A stretch of DNA of 64,000 nt from Acidobacteriota bacterium. GTDB taxonomy: Bacteria; Acidobacteriota; Thermoanaerobaculia; Multivoradales; Multivoraceae. Location: contig JAJCXN010000001.1 in NCBI GenBank assembly GCA_029263415.1, positions 60,673 to 124,672 of the forward strand, in the 5' to 3' direction. The translations under genes and the position numbers were made by a program. Below the pieces are notes generated by a model. The model searched no databases. It saw nothing but the letters and a program-made list of their open reading frames with translations, and was not told the origin of the DNA. This document shows, one piece after another, positions 51,282 to 60,604 of the stretch (positions within the stretch are counted from its first letter, which is position 1; every line of letters starts with the position of its first letter).

Positions 51282-51599
51282 ATGAGCAAAGCCATGAAAC
51301 CGATCGAACTCTCTCTCCTGGTCGCTCTGTGTGGCCCTCCGGCGCATGGATACTCGTTGGTACGTAGGGTTGAAGAGGAAAGCGACGGCAGGGTCAAGCT
51401 GCTTCCTGGGAACCTCTATGCCATCTTGCAGCGCTTGACCGCTGCTGGTTGGATCCAGGAGGTTGATGCCCCTGCCGAGTCAGACCAACGTCGCCGCTAC
51501 TACCAGATCACCGAACTCGGCACCGCCGAGCTGGCTCGTGAAACAGCAGCGCTCGGACGTCACCTGGCCTTGGCTCAAGAGAGACTGCTAGCAAGATGA
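51282..51599 (+). CDS. PadR-family transcriptional regulator (first)
   Basis: A 105-aa winged-helix regulator: PIELSLLVALCGPPAHGYSLVRRVEEESDG, the recognition segment LLPGNLYAILQRLTAAGWIQEV, then RRRYYQITELGTAELARETA. These are the PadR DNA-binding domain and start of the dimerisation helix. Its stop overlaps the start of the permease gene (ATGA). In Acidobacteriota such PadR genes are routinely coupled to ADOP permeases. It likely represses this unit, perhaps through the divergent spacer. Confidence 0.9.
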   Translation: MSKAMKPIELSLLVALCGPPAHGYSLVRRVEEESDGRVKLLPGNLYAILQRLTAAGWIQEVDAPAESDQRRRYYQITELGTAELARETAALGRHLALAQERLLAR

Positions 51600-54298
51600 A
51601 ACATCTGAAGCTGGCTCGGATGGTGTTTGCGGTCGGCCTGCGTTCTTACCCACGCGACTACCGTCGCTGTGAGCAGGCAGAGCTCGAGCTGCTGTTCGAC
51701 GATCTCGCCCAACGCGAACTCCGCGAGCGTGGACCCTTGTGCTTATGGCTACTCGTGGTTCGTTGCCTGGGCGACTCTCTAGTGGTCTCTCGTCAGCTAC
51801 GTCGTGTGCGTGCACTTGAGCGCTCTGCTGCTGCGCGAAAAAGTCTTGGAAGAAACGATCGATCGAGGAGGTCCGGCATGATGGATGTATTGCAGCAGGA
51901 GTTGACGAGTGCGTGGCGCAGCATCGTGCGTCAGCCGTGGATGGCAGTGACCGCAGCCGCAACACTGGCGGTTGGGATCGGTGCGAGCATCTCTATGTTC
52001 AGCGTTGTCTATGGCGTGCTTTTGCGACCGTTAGGGCTCGAAGAGCCGCAGCGTTTGGTCAATATCCGCCAGCATGCCGCTAGCGATCCAAGCGACGCCT
52101 CGGGCCTTTCTGTTAGTTCTTTTGCGCCGCTCGCTGACCGCGTCGAAGCCATCGAGGCGGCCTCAGCTTGGTTCTACGACTCCGTCACGTTGACTGACGG
52201 CGACGCTTACCGAGGCGACGCTAAGGAGTTAGGCGAAGCGATTGTGGTTGCTCCGAACTTCTTTGAGGTGCTGGGGCTCGATGCCTTCACGGGCCGCGTC
52301 TTCCTCCCGGACGATGTCAGTCCTGGAGCGGGTCGCGGCACGGTCGCTGTGCTTGGCCACCAGTTGTTCGAGAGCACGTTTGGCAGTGATCCGGAACTGG
52401 TTGGGAGCTCGTTGACCATTGATGGCGTCCCAACCACTGTCGTCGGGGTGGTGTCAGCAGTTCCGCCGGCACCCATACCAGGGACGCAGATCTGGCTAGC
52501 CCACGGGTTTGACCCAGAAGATCGAGCGCTGACACGGCGACTGCTCCCGATCGCTCGCTTGGCGGACGGAGCCTCGCTGGAGCAGCTAGAGGAGCAACTC
52601 GATGTCTACTACCAGGGCTTGGCGAGTGAGGTTCCGGCCCTTGAAGGGTGGACGGGCGGTGCAACGCGATTCCGTTCGGACCTGTTGGGACCGGTCGAGG
52701 GTGGATTATGGGTTGCCTTTGCCGGGATCGGCATGCTCCTGCTCATGGCGTGCGCCAACTTTGCCAACTTGATGATGGCCCGGCTTTCGACAAAGAAGAA
52801 CGAGCTTTCGACGCGCGCTTGTCTTGGGGCGTCCCAATACCGATTGTTCCGCCAGCTTTCGATCGAGAGTCTGATGCTCTCCATTCTTGGCGGCGGCGCG
52901 GGCGTTGCCCTCGCCATGGTCTCATTGCCCTATCTGGTTGCCATGTCCGGGCCCATGCTTCCGCGGGCGCACGAGGTCCGTCTCGATTGGCCCGTGCTCG
53001 TCTTTGCTACTTTCGTCGCAGTGGCTTGCGGTCTCGTGTTCGGGAATGCGCCGGCGGCCTTTGGGATCGCTGGTGAGATGCGCTCCTCCAATGCCAGTCG
53101 CCGAACGCGCAACGATGTCGGCACGCGGGTGAGAGCTACTTTGGCCGCCGTGCAGATCGGGCTAGCGCTCACCTTGCTCGCAGGCGCCGCTCTGTTGGTC
53201 AGCAGCTTTCACCGACTTACAGACTCGGATCCAGGTATCGATATCGAGCGAGTCGCCGCTGCACGGATCTATCCTGATGATGATCGCTATGCGACCCTGG
53301 AAGAGGAGAACCTGTACTTCGAGGAGCTATTGCAAAACTTAGAGGCGGTCCCCGGAGTCGAGCGCGTGGCGATGACTAGTGCCTTGCCAATGGATCCTCA
53401 GGCAGTGGACTTCGACTTGCCGTTCAGGCGGGCAGATCGGCCGGCTGAGGCTGGTGCCGAGCCACCGCAGGCGTTCTATCGTATGGCCTCTCCTGGATAC
53501 TTCGAGACCCTCGGCATCGAACTGCGTAGCGGACGGACCTTTGTCGCCACCGACCTCGACGGAGCTCCGACGGTCATCGTCAACGAGACCATGGCCAAAC
53601 AGGTTTGGCCCGACGAACCATCGGTTGGTGGTCAGTTGCTGGTCGGGTTCCGAGGAACTGTCCAGTACGAAGTCGTTGGGGTGGTTTCAGACACTAGTTT
53701 CAGTGCCTTAGGAGCGCCGCCCAAGCCCGAAATGTACTTTCCCTCACTACGGGCCTCGTTTGGTGGCCGGGTGGTGGTGGTGCGCACTGAGGGGGATCCG
53801 GCAGACACGTTGAATTCGATTCGCGCGAGCGCTCTATCTGTTGATCCCAACCAGCCGGTGAGCGCCGTGATGACTTTGAAGCGTCTTACCGCTGACACGG
53901 TCGCCGCGCAGGGTTTCTATTCCAAACTGTCAGGGATCATCGGCATGCTTGCGATCGCTCTGGCTCTATCTGGTATCTACGCGTTGATCTCGTTCTGGGT
54001 GAGCCAAAGTCAATTCGAACTTGGCGTGCGCATGGCCGTGGGAGCCACCCGCGAGAACATCGTCAGACTGGTCGTCGGCAAGGCCTTTCGGTTGGCAGTC
54101 GCAGGTTCCACGATCGGGCTGGGAGCTTCTTTGTTGCTGCTCGGCAATCTGCGGGTGTTCCTGTTCGACACTGAGCCGCTCGATCCGGCGACGTTGGCGC
54201 TTGCTACGGCTGCGATCTTGATTCTCGCGGTGCTGGCGGCCTGGATTCCGGCTCGGATTGCTGCTCGATCCAGCTTGGCCCGAATGCTCAGCGATTGA
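51596..54298 (+). CDS. ADOP-type (FtsX/MacB-like) permease (first)
   Basis: A 900-aa permease without ATPase domain. After a ~80-residue N-terminal cytoplasmic part lies a transmembrane segment (AVTAAATLAVGIGASISMFS), then a large extracytoplasmic MacB-type domain, two FtsX-type helix groups (AFAGIGMLLLMACANFANLM, AALLVSSFHRL) and a second periplasmic domain. It ends with VLAAWIPARIAARSSLARML, the usual C-terminal FtsX motif. This duplicated arrangement is that of ADOP permeases, whose substrates are mostly unknown. It is translationally coupled to the upstream PadR gene. Confidence 0.88.
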   Translation: MKHLKLARMVFAVGLRSYPRDYRRCEQAELELLFDDLAQRELRERGPLCLWLLVVRCLGDSLVVSRQLRRVRALERSAAARKSLGRNDRSRRSGMMDVLQQELTSAWRSIVRQPWMAVTAAATLAVGIGASISMFSVVYGVLLRPLGLEEPQRLVNIRQHAASDPSDASGLSVSSFAPLADRVEAIEAASAWFYDSVTLTDGDAYRGDAKELGEAIVVAPNFFEVLGLDAFTGRVFLPDDVSPGAGRGTVAVLGHQLFESTFGSDPELVGSSLTIDGVPTTVVGVVSAVPPAPIPGTQIWLAHGFDPEDRALTRRLLPIARLADGASLEQLEEQLDVYYQGLASEVPALEGWTGGATRFRSDLLGPVEGGLWVAFAGIGMLLLMACANFANLMMARLSTKKNELSTRACLGASQYRLFRQLSIESLMLSILGGGAGVALAMVSLPYLVAMSGPMLPRAHEVRLDWPVLVFATFVAVACGLVFGNAPAAFGIAGEMRSSNASRRTRNDVGTRVRATLAAVQIGLALTLLAGAALLVSSFHRLTDSDPGIDIERVAAARIYPDDDRYATLEEENLYFEELLQNLEAVPGVERVAMTSALPMDPQAVDFDLPFRRADRPAEAGAEPPQAFYRMASPGYFETLGIELRSGRTFVATDLDGAPTVIVNETMAKQVWPDEPSVGGQLLVGFRGTVQYEVVGVVSDTSFSALGAPPKPEMYFPSLRASFGGRVVVVRTEGDPADTLNSIRASALSVDPNQPVSAVMTLKRLTADTVAAQGFYSKLSGIIGMLAIALALSGIYALISFWVSQSQFELGVRMAVGATRENIVRLVVGKAFRLAVAGSTIGLGASLLLLGNLRVFLFDTEPLDPATLALATAAILILAVLAAWIPARIAARSSLARMLSD

Positions 54299-54336
54299 AT
54301 GCGCGAGCGTTGACGCTGCGTCTTCTTTCCCCTTGT

Positions 54337-54372
54337 ACTTCGACAGAAAGGGCGATATCTTCCTGTCGAAGT
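54337..54372. promoter_or_regulatory. Inverted repeat upstream of the second padR gene
   Basis: Arms ACTTCGACAG and CTGTCGAAGT match perfectly over 10 bp, with a 16-bp spacer, and end 17 bp before the ATG of the second PadR gene. The spacing and position suit a PadR autoregulatory operator overlapping the promoter or leader, though a leader hairpin is also possible. Confidence 0.65.
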
Positions 54373-54389
54373 GAATAGGGAGGGTCGTC

Positions 54390-54731
54390 ATGCCGGAAAC
54401 AAAGCGCCAACTAGATCTACCGCAAGGAACGCTGGATCTACTGATCCTGAAGACGGTCGCCCTCGGCCCTCAAAACGGGTGGGCCATCGCGAAGAGGATC
54501 CTGCAGCTATCGAGTGAAGCACTGGAAGTCCGCCAAGGTTCTCTTTATCCGGCGCTCCATCGCTTAGAGCATCGTGGTCTGATCGCAGCGACTTGGGGCG
54601 TCTCAGAGAACAATCGGCGAGCCCGGTTCTACGCCATCACGGCTCAAGGCGGCGAGCGCCTCGCAGACGAAACAGACCGATGGCAAGAACTCACCATCGC
54701 GGTGGCCCAAGTTCTGGACGCGAGGGCGTAG
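54390..54731 (+). CDS. PadR-family transcriptional regulator (second)
   Basis: This 113-aa regulator has the PadR domain as in ADOP-linked members: LPQGTLDLLILKTVALGPQN, then GWAIAKRILQLSSEALEVRQ, GSLYPALHRLEHRGLIAATW and RRARFYAITAQGGERLADET. It is more typical of the ADOP-linked PadR group than the first one. A GGAGGG ribosome site precedes it. It ends two bases before the next permease gene starts. An inverted repeat upstream is a candidate operator. Confidence 0.92.
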   Translation: MPETKRQLDLPQGTLDLLILKTVALGPQNGWAIAKRILQLSSEALEVRQGSLYPALHRLEHRGLIAATWGVSENNRRARFYAITAQGGERLADETDRWQELTIAVAQVLDARA

Positions 54732-54733
54732 TC

Positions 54734-57382
54734 ATGTTTCCTAGAACGCGGTCTTGGTTCAGAACCCTGTATCGCGGCAACAGGGTCAGAGGGGAGATCG
54801 ATGAGGAACTTCAGTTTCATATCGATTCCCAGATCGCGGAGTTCATAGCCGGAGGCATGCCCCCACGTGAGGCGCGCCGGCAGGCACGGATCCTCTTTGG
54901 CGGACTTGAAGCGCTACGAGAGGAAACGCGCGAAGCACACGGGATCGCCTTTGCGGAGGCCCTCGTACTCGATACAAGATTCGCGCTTCGAACAATCAGG
55001 CGTAGCCCGGGCTTCGCTGCGACGGCAGTCGTCACCCTTGGCCTTTCGATCGGTGCAGTGGCGACCACTCTCACTATTGCGCACGCGCTGCTCTGGAAGA
55101 CGCTCTCAGTGCCGGCAGCTGAACGCCTGGTCGAGATCATTCCTACCCGCGATCACGGCACCGAACTCGGCTTTGTGTCCTATCCCGACTATGCGCACTT
55201 TCAAGCGGGTTTGAGCACGGTCGAAGGACTTGCCGCTGCCTATCCCGCGGCTCCGCTGTTCGTGGCCACAAATGGTCCTGCTCGCGAGATGAGCGGTGCG
55301 CTTGTGTCCGCGAACTTCTTCGGGATGCTAGGGCTCCGTCCTGTGGTGGGACGCTTCTTCACGACTGAAGAAGACAGCGTACCCAATCGTGATCGTGTGG
55401 CGGTGCTGAGCTACGACTACTGGCGGGACGAGTTCGCGAGCGCTCCGGACATCGTCGGGCGGCAACTTGAGGTCAACAGCGTCGGTTTCTCCGTCGTCGG
55501 GGTAGCTCCCCAAGGTTTCCATGGACTTAGCAGTCGTCCGGCTGAGATCTATCTGCCGACGATGATGCTTCCGGTCGGGTATCGCTGGTGCTCGGTCATC
55601 AACGAAGTCGACTGCACAATCTTGAGCATGTACGGGCGTCTCAAAGCGGGCGCGAGCCTCGAAACTGCGCAAGCGGAAGTGGGTGGTTTGCTGCCCAGCC
55701 ATTGGCAAGGCGAAGAGCTCGGTGCGAATACGGGTGCGATTGTGAGTCCCGTGCGCGGAACTCAGCCTGGCAAGCAAGAGCGTGTTGCCCTTGCTCTGCT
55801 CGCGACTGCCGCCGGTCTGCTCTTGTTGGTGTGTTGCGCTAACCTCGCTGGACTCCTCCTATCTCGCGCTCGCCAGCGATCGTCCGAGCTATCGATTCGC
55901 AGCTCTCTTGGTGCAAGTCGTAACCGCCTCGTCCGCCAGCTCGTGACTGAGTCAGCACTGGTCGGTGTCGCTAGCGGAGCGCTCGGCCTAGGGTGCTCGC
56001 TGGGCTTCACCAGGGCTTTAGAGGTGATGTTCTACACGTCCGACTACGTGGGTAGGCCGCTGCGCTTTGACTTCGAACTCTCGCTCCCGGTCTGCGCCCT
56101 GATCTTCGCTTTGTCGCTCGCCGTCGGACTCTTGTATGGATCCCTCCCGGCACTCCTGCTCTCGAACAACGCCGTGGTGAAGCAGGCGAACAGACGCGGC
56201 TTCTCGATGGCGACCCGGAGCGGTGGCCGTTGGTTGATCGGGCTTCAAGCGGCCAGTGCAGTTGCGCTCGTTGTGGTCGCCGGCCTTCTTACCGGGGCCA
56301 CCCGCGACTCTGTGGCCGGGATCAACAGCGATCCCTCGAACGTTGTCCGCATTCGGGTCCGGCCTCGACTGATCGGCTACCAGCCAGAACAAGCTCAGCG
56401 CTATCTTCAAGACGTTCGGCGTCGGATTGAAGCGCTGCCTGAGACCCGGTCGATGAGCCTGCTCGGTGGCTCAGACACGGAGCACGTTTCGATTGATGAT
56501 CCGTACGCAGGATCGACCGGCATCGGCGATCGTGGCTCGACTTCGGAGTTGACGGTGCGTGTTACCGAGATCGGACAACGCTACTTCGAAACGTTGGGGA
56601 CACCGCTGTTGTTAGGTCGAGAATTCTCCGGTGAAGATCGCATTGGAAGCGAACCGGTCGTGATTGTGAGCGACTCGTTTGTCCGGTCCGCATGGTCAAA
56701 GGGTGGATCGCTCGGCCGCACGATTCGGATCAGCGGAGAGGAGCGCCGAGTGATCGGCGTGGTCGCGGATCTTCAGCAGTCGGCCTGGCATGTGGAGCCG
56801 TTGCCCGGTGCCTACATCCCGTTCTGGCAGGACCCCAACCAAGTCGACGCGCGACTTTTGGTGCGGGTTCACGGTGCACATGACCCGGTCTTGGCGGCCC
56901 TTTCAAAGGCCGCGCAACAAGCCGACGCCGACGTGCCGGTGACGGAGCTTGTGTCTATGCCCCGCTTGCTGAAGGGCTCGTTGCGTTCGGTTCGAATGGG
57001 TATGACCATGGTCACTTTTGCCGGCATCCTCGTCATTCTCCTGTGCGCGATCGGGCTCTACTCTGCAATCACCGCCGCGGTGACCGAACGCAGACGGGAG
57101 ATCGGCATTCGTCTGGCACTCGGAGCAGTGCCCCGGTCGGTCGTCGAGCTGTGCGTTCGTGACGGCCTTCGGACCTTGATCATTGGTATCGCCTCAGGAG
57201 TCGCGGTGGCAGCAGCAGCTGTGGGTGTCCTGCGCAATGCGCTATTTGCTCTACCTCCGGCTAATCTGTCGCTCTACCTGGGCGCTAGCGTGCTATTGGC
57301 GGCTGTCGGCGCGGCGGCGTGCATCGTGCCCGCTCGTCGGGCGGCCTCGGCAGCGCCGGTGGACGCGCTTCGTCTGGAGTAG
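54734..57382 (+). CDS. ADOP-type (FtsX/MacB-like) permease (second)
   Basis: This 882-aa protein has a clear ADOP N-terminal domain (EIDEELQFHIDSQIAEFIAG, then PREARRQARILFGGLEALRE, about residues 20-65) and a first membrane helix (FAATAVVTLGLSIGAVATTL). It then has a MacB periplasmic domain, two FtsX groups (LALLATAAGLLLLVCCANLA and MVTFAGILVILLCAIGLYSA) and the terminal ACIVPARRAASAAPVDALRL motif. The ATG at 54734 follows the PadR stop directly; longer frames reaching upstream overlap that gene. No ATPase or export partner lies next to it. It is a paralogue of the first permease. Confidence 0.92.
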   Translation: MFPRTRSWFRTLYRGNRVRGEIDEELQFHIDSQIAEFIAGGMPPREARRQARILFGGLEALREETREAHGIAFAEALVLDTRFALRTIRRSPGFAATAVVTLGLSIGAVATTLTIAHALLWKTLSVPAAERLVEIIPTRDHGTELGFVSYPDYAHFQAGLSTVEGLAAAYPAAPLFVATNGPAREMSGALVSANFFGMLGLRPVVGRFFTTEEDSVPNRDRVAVLSYDYWRDEFASAPDIVGRQLEVNSVGFSVVGVAPQGFHGLSSRPAEIYLPTMMLPVGYRWCSVINEVDCTILSMYGRLKAGASLETAQAEVGGLLPSHWQGEELGANTGAIVSPVRGTQPGKQERVALALLATAAGLLLLVCCANLAGLLLSRARQRSSELSIRSSLGASRNRLVRQLVTESALVGVASGALGLGCSLGFTRALEVMFYTSDYVGRPLRFDFELSLPVCALIFALSLAVGLLYGSLPALLLSNNAVVKQANRRGFSMATRSGGRWLIGLQAASAVALVVVAGLLTGATRDSVAGINSDPSNVVRIRVRPRLIGYQPEQAQRYLQDVRRRIEALPETRSMSLLGGSDTEHVSIDDPYAGSTGIGDRGSTSELTVRVTEIGQRYFETLGTPLLLGREFSGEDRIGSEPVVIVSDSFVRSAWSKGGSLGRTIRISGEERRVIGVVADLQQSAWHVEPLPGAYIPFWQDPNQVDARLLVRVHGAHDPVLAALSKAAQQADADVPVTELVSMPRLLKGSLRSVRMGMTMVTFAGILVILLCAIGLYSAITAAVTERRREIGIRLALGAVPRSVVELCVRDGLRTLIIGIASGVAVAAAAVGVLRNALFALPPANLSLYLGASVLLAAVGAAACIVPARRAASAAPVDALRLE

Positions 57383-57494
57383 CCCCCTCCTTCTCGGACG
57401 GCGTCGGTCGATCGGCCCTGCGCCGCAGCGTGCTTGCAAGAGAACCCCACAGCAGGGGAAGCGACCAAGCTGGTCGGTCGGTTGCAGAACCTTG

Positions 57495-58223
57495 CTATAC
57501 CGTTTGCACCAATGGAGCACCCGCTCGCACGGTCACGGCGGATCCATCGGCAACCAATGCTGAGGTAGGCGGACCCGCAAGCGCAGCGGCGAATTCAGGG
57601 CCGTAGAAGCCGGCGAAGTCCCCGCTAGCAACATGATCTGACCCCGGCCACACATTCCACTGAGGATGTTCAACTCGGTACTCGACAGTACTTCCGTCGC
57701 GCTGAGAGGTGTAGCCCCAATAGTGCTCCGTGATGAACTCCTCTTCGGACCCTTCCTTTGGTAGTGACGGTGAGCCGGAGTGCGTGCAACCGATCAATAG
57801 CCACTCACCCTTGTGGAGCCAACCGTACTCCAGCGTTTGGCCGCCTGTTGCAGCTTGCTGCCGGCTAGAGCGGGTTGGGCAGGCGACGTAGTTTTCGTTG
57901 TAAAGCCAGCGCGCGATCGACGCGATGGCTCGCTTCGGCACAACCTCGCGGAAAAACACCACGCCGCGACGCCAGCCCTCTGGCCCCTTGAAACGAACGT
58001 AGAAACGAAGATTGATCTCCTCGAAGTGGCGATGGAATGGCACAGGAATGCCCTTGACTCGAGTGTTCAGGAACGAAAAGGCCACCAGGCTAATGAACGT
58101 ATTGCCATGCCAATCGTCTAGTTCCGTACCGCGTGGCACGTGTGACGCCAGGATCGACGGCTCAACCGGATAGTTGAGTATCACCAGGTCTCGCCACTCA
58201 GCTGTGAGAAACGTGGGTTTCAT
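57495..58223 (-). CDS. DUF2071 (YqjF-like) family protein
   Basis: A 242-aa protein of the YqjF/DUF2071 family. It opens FLTAEWRDLVILNYPVEPSI, followed by HVPRGTELDDWHGNTFISLV, VPFHRHFEEINLRFYVRF, and later AIARWLYNENYVACP. The biochemical role of the family is unknown. The ATG at 58223 gives the standard N-terminus. It is convergent with the second permease gene, and divergent from the BCCT-like gene. Confidence 0.85.
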   Translation of the reverse strand: MKPTFLTAEWRDLVILNYPVEPSILASHVPRGTELDDWHGNTFISLVAFSFLNTRVKGIPVPFHRHFEEINLRFYVRFKGPEGWRRGVVFFREVVPKRAIASIARWLYNENYVACPTRSSRQQAATGGQTLEYGWLHKGEWLLIGCTHSGSPSLPKEGSEEEFITEHYWGYTSQRDGSTVEYRVEHPQWNVWPGSDHVASGDFAGFYGPEFAAALAGPPTSALVADGSAVTVRAGAPLVQTV

Positions 58224-58394
58224 GATTGCTTCGTGCAACAGACTTGGCTCCACCACGCCGCTGAACGGAGCGCTGGGGCTGGACTTGGATGGCTCATCCT
58301 CCCACGATAGCCGACCCCGACAGAACGAACGGGACGTGCGCCACACACCGAACTCCGACGCAGGTCTGATCAGCTAGGCTCAGCACCACCTCCT

Positions 58395-58418
58395 AAGCAC
58401 CAAGCACCAAGCACCAAG
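58395..58418. repeat. Short tandem repeat of a 7-bp unit
   Basis: AAGCACC is repeated three times plus AAG, in the spacer between the DUF2071 gene and the BCCT-like gene. No further feature was found in that 256-bp spacer. Confidence 0.8.
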
Positions 58419-58479
58419 ATTCCAACGCAGCGGGCTCGGACGAGCCGCAAGCGCCAACCTTTAGAATTCTGAGCCCACG

Positions 58480-59613
58480 ATGGCTGTCATCCTTTCTTTC
58501 GCAATCGTCATCGTCTTGCTTTCGTGCGTGCTCCTGGCGACGCGCTGGCGCAACGTTGTATGCACCGGGTCAACACCGGTTCCACTGCTCACGTTCCTCG
58601 CCATCCTTTTTACATCTGGCCTCGACGTCGGCCTCATCATGTTTCCGCTAGTGGATTTTGAGGTCTATGCCAGCGAAGCTGCCTATGACTTCGCCAACCC
58701 GCTAGCAGTGGAGTTTGGTTTCTGGGGCTTTCTCGTGTGGGCTTCCTATTTCCTTACGACTTTCTACTTCTGCGTCGTAGAGCCCAAGCTGAAGCTGTTT
58801 GAGATTCCCGCGATCAAGTGGGTCAACAACGTGGTGATCATCGGCACGTGCGCGTTCACGGCCTACCTCTTCTTGATCTATCTGCCGAGCTATATCGAAG
58901 GCATCAGTAGCCCTCTTCGCTACGCCTTGGTTGCCACGATCGTCTTTCTCGCCGTCTTGTCCAGTACCAACATCCGTTTCGTGAAGGTATTGAGCGTAGC
59001 TTCCACAGCTCTGTTCTTCGTCTTGATCGCCACGCTCTGGTTTACATCCGGCATGGGTATCAGCGGGCTCGCTGGGTCCGTCGTCGGCATCGGCGGGTAT
59101 TTCGAAAACCTGCACCGCTTCGTGATGCCAATCACCGACTACCATCAGTTCTATCTGTATTGGTGGCTCGCTTGGAGCATCATGATCGGGCAGTTTGTGT
59201 CTCAGTTCGTTGGCAGCATCAAATCATGGCAACTGTTGATGGCATTGCTCATCGTGCCGTCGATTCCCATTGCCATCTGGTTCTCCGTTCTTTACTACTT
59301 CTTCGCTCATGGCATGGAGGTCGGTGCGCCGTTGCGGCTTGCGATGATCCTGGTTGGTGTGCTCTTTGTGCTCAACTCGCTGGACTCCCTGATTCGCCTC
59401 TACACCCAGAATCTGGAGTTCACCGTGCAACGGATAGGCGGCGCCACCTACCTCGCGGGCAACTGGTTGGTCTTGGTTGCGCTGGTAGCGCTCTACCAGC
59501 TGACGCCGCTAAAGATCGAGTGGTTCGGATTGGCAGTGATCGGCATCTATGCAGCGGTCTACACGCTTTGCTTCAAGCGTCGGCGGTTGCTTCTTGACGG
59601 CGTGCCAGGCTAG
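58480..59613 (+). CDS. Divergent BCCT-like transporter, short
   Basis: A 377-aa polytopic membrane protein with about ten helices. Its middle part resembles the betaine/choline/carnitine transporter signature: YLYWWLAWSIMIGQFVSQFV matches the family's W-x-W-x-W-x-x-x-x-F-x segment. TFLAILFTSGLDVGLIMF resembles the early glycine-rich helix of the family. It is much shorter than typical BCCT members (about 500 aa), lacking roughly one quarter, so transport of a quaternary amine is possible but unsure. The sulfotransferase gene starts two bases after its stop. Confidence 0.7.
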   Translation: MAVILSFAIVIVLLSCVLLATRWRNVVCTGSTPVPLLTFLAILFTSGLDVGLIMFPLVDFEVYASEAAYDFANPLAVEFGFWGFLVWASYFLTTFYFCVVEPKLKLFEIPAIKWVNNVVIIGTCAFTAYLFLIYLPSYIEGISSPLRYALVATIVFLAVLSSTNIRFVKVLSVASTALFFVLIATLWFTSGMGISGLAGSVVGIGGYFENLHRFVMPITDYHQFYLYWWLAWSIMIGQFVSQFVGSIKSWQLLMALLIVPSIPIAIWFSVLYYFFAHGMEVGAPLRLAMILVGVLFVLNSLDSLIRLYTQNLEFTVQRIGGATYLAGNWLVLVALVALYQLTPLKIEWFGLAVIGIYAAVYTLCFKRRRLLLDGVPG

Positions 59614-59615
59614 CG

Positions 59616-60404
59616 ATGCCCGTAGTCACTACCAAGCCGATCGTTCTGTGGACCGTTCCGCGCTCGATCTCTACCGCCTTCGAGCGCGCGATCATGACCT
59701 CGCGAAGGGTCAAGGTATTTCACGAGCCGTTCACGCACGCTTACTACTTCGGCACCGATCGAATCAGCAGGCGCTATGAAGAGGAAGCGCCTGACCCAGA
59801 CAAGAGCTACGCTCGCGTCATTGAGTCGCTATTGAAGCCACAGCTTGGTTTTGAGGCGACCTTCATCAAGGCGATGGCGTACTGTGCCGCCGAGGCTCTC
59901 GATCTCAACGTTTTGCAGCGCTTCACCAATACCTTTCTGATTCGTGATCCCCGCCAGACGATCCCTTCTCTCTACCGAATGTCCATCGACCAGCAGGCCA
60001 CGGGATGGACCTACTTCGACGCGCAAGAGGCTGGCTTCCGCGAGCTGCATCAGATCTACGAGAGAGCCTCCGATCAACTTGGCCAGCCCAGTCCGGTCGT
60101 AGATGCAGCCGACCTCTTGGCCGATCCACGCACCGTTCTGAGCGCCTACTGCGACAACGTTGGACTGGAGTTCACGGAGGACATGCTGAGCTGGGAGAGT
60201 GACGTGATCCCAGAATGGGCCACCTGGAAAGGTTGGCATCAAGCCGCGCACGAAAGCACTGGCTTTACCAAGGCTGCGGTCACGCCGAAATCAGCGGTTG
60301 GTGATCTTCCTGACATCGTGGAGGCTACGATCGACGAGTGCATGCCCTACTATCTGGCCATGTCTGAGAATCGCATGCGGTCTCAGAATCGCGAGTCGGA
60401 GTAG
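59616..60404 (+). CDS. Sulfotransferase-like protein
   Basis: A 262-aa PAPS-type sulfotransferase fold. It has the 5'-phosphosulfate loop IVLWTVPRSISTAFERAIMT near the N-terminus, then FHEPFTHAYYFG, and LIRDPRQTIPSLYRMSIDQQ, the conserved region with the 3'-phosphate-binding Arg and Ser. The acceptor is unknown. It begins two bases after the BCCT-like gene, so one transcript is likely and the pair may act on a small quaternary-amine or alcohol metabolite. Related proteins are sometimes annotated as aminotransferase-like, which is a mislabel. Confidence 0.78.
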   Translation: MPVVTTKPIVLWTVPRSISTAFERAIMTSRRVKVFHEPFTHAYYFGTDRISRRYEEEAPDPDKSYARVIESLLKPQLGFEATFIKAMAYCAAEALDLNVLQRFTNTFLIRDPRQTIPSLYRMSIDQQATGWTYFDAQEAGFRELHQIYERASDQLGQPSPVVDAADLLADPRTVLSAYCDNVGLEFTEDMLSWESDVIPEWATWKGWHQAAHESTGFTKAAVTPKSAVGDLPDIVEATIDECMPYYLAMSENRMRSQNRESE

Positions 60405-60604
60405 AGACCTGGAGCGATGGGGTGCCTCTGATCGAGCGGGAGGTCGATCGATGTCTGCGCGATCTCGAACCCGACTTGTGCGGCGGGCGCTGTGCCGCAC
60501 TTGAGGGCAGGCGAGGCTGTACGCGGCGACCAAAGATGGCGCCTGCTCGTGGGTCACGCGGTCTTTCGCGCAGGGCCGGATTCTCCTTGAGGAGTACTCA
60601 GTTG

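Noticed and set aside
54593..54733. Upstream extension of the second permease frame
   Set aside because: It overlaps the PadR gene in another frame and lacks similarity to ADOP N-termini; the ATG at 54734 gives the proper start.
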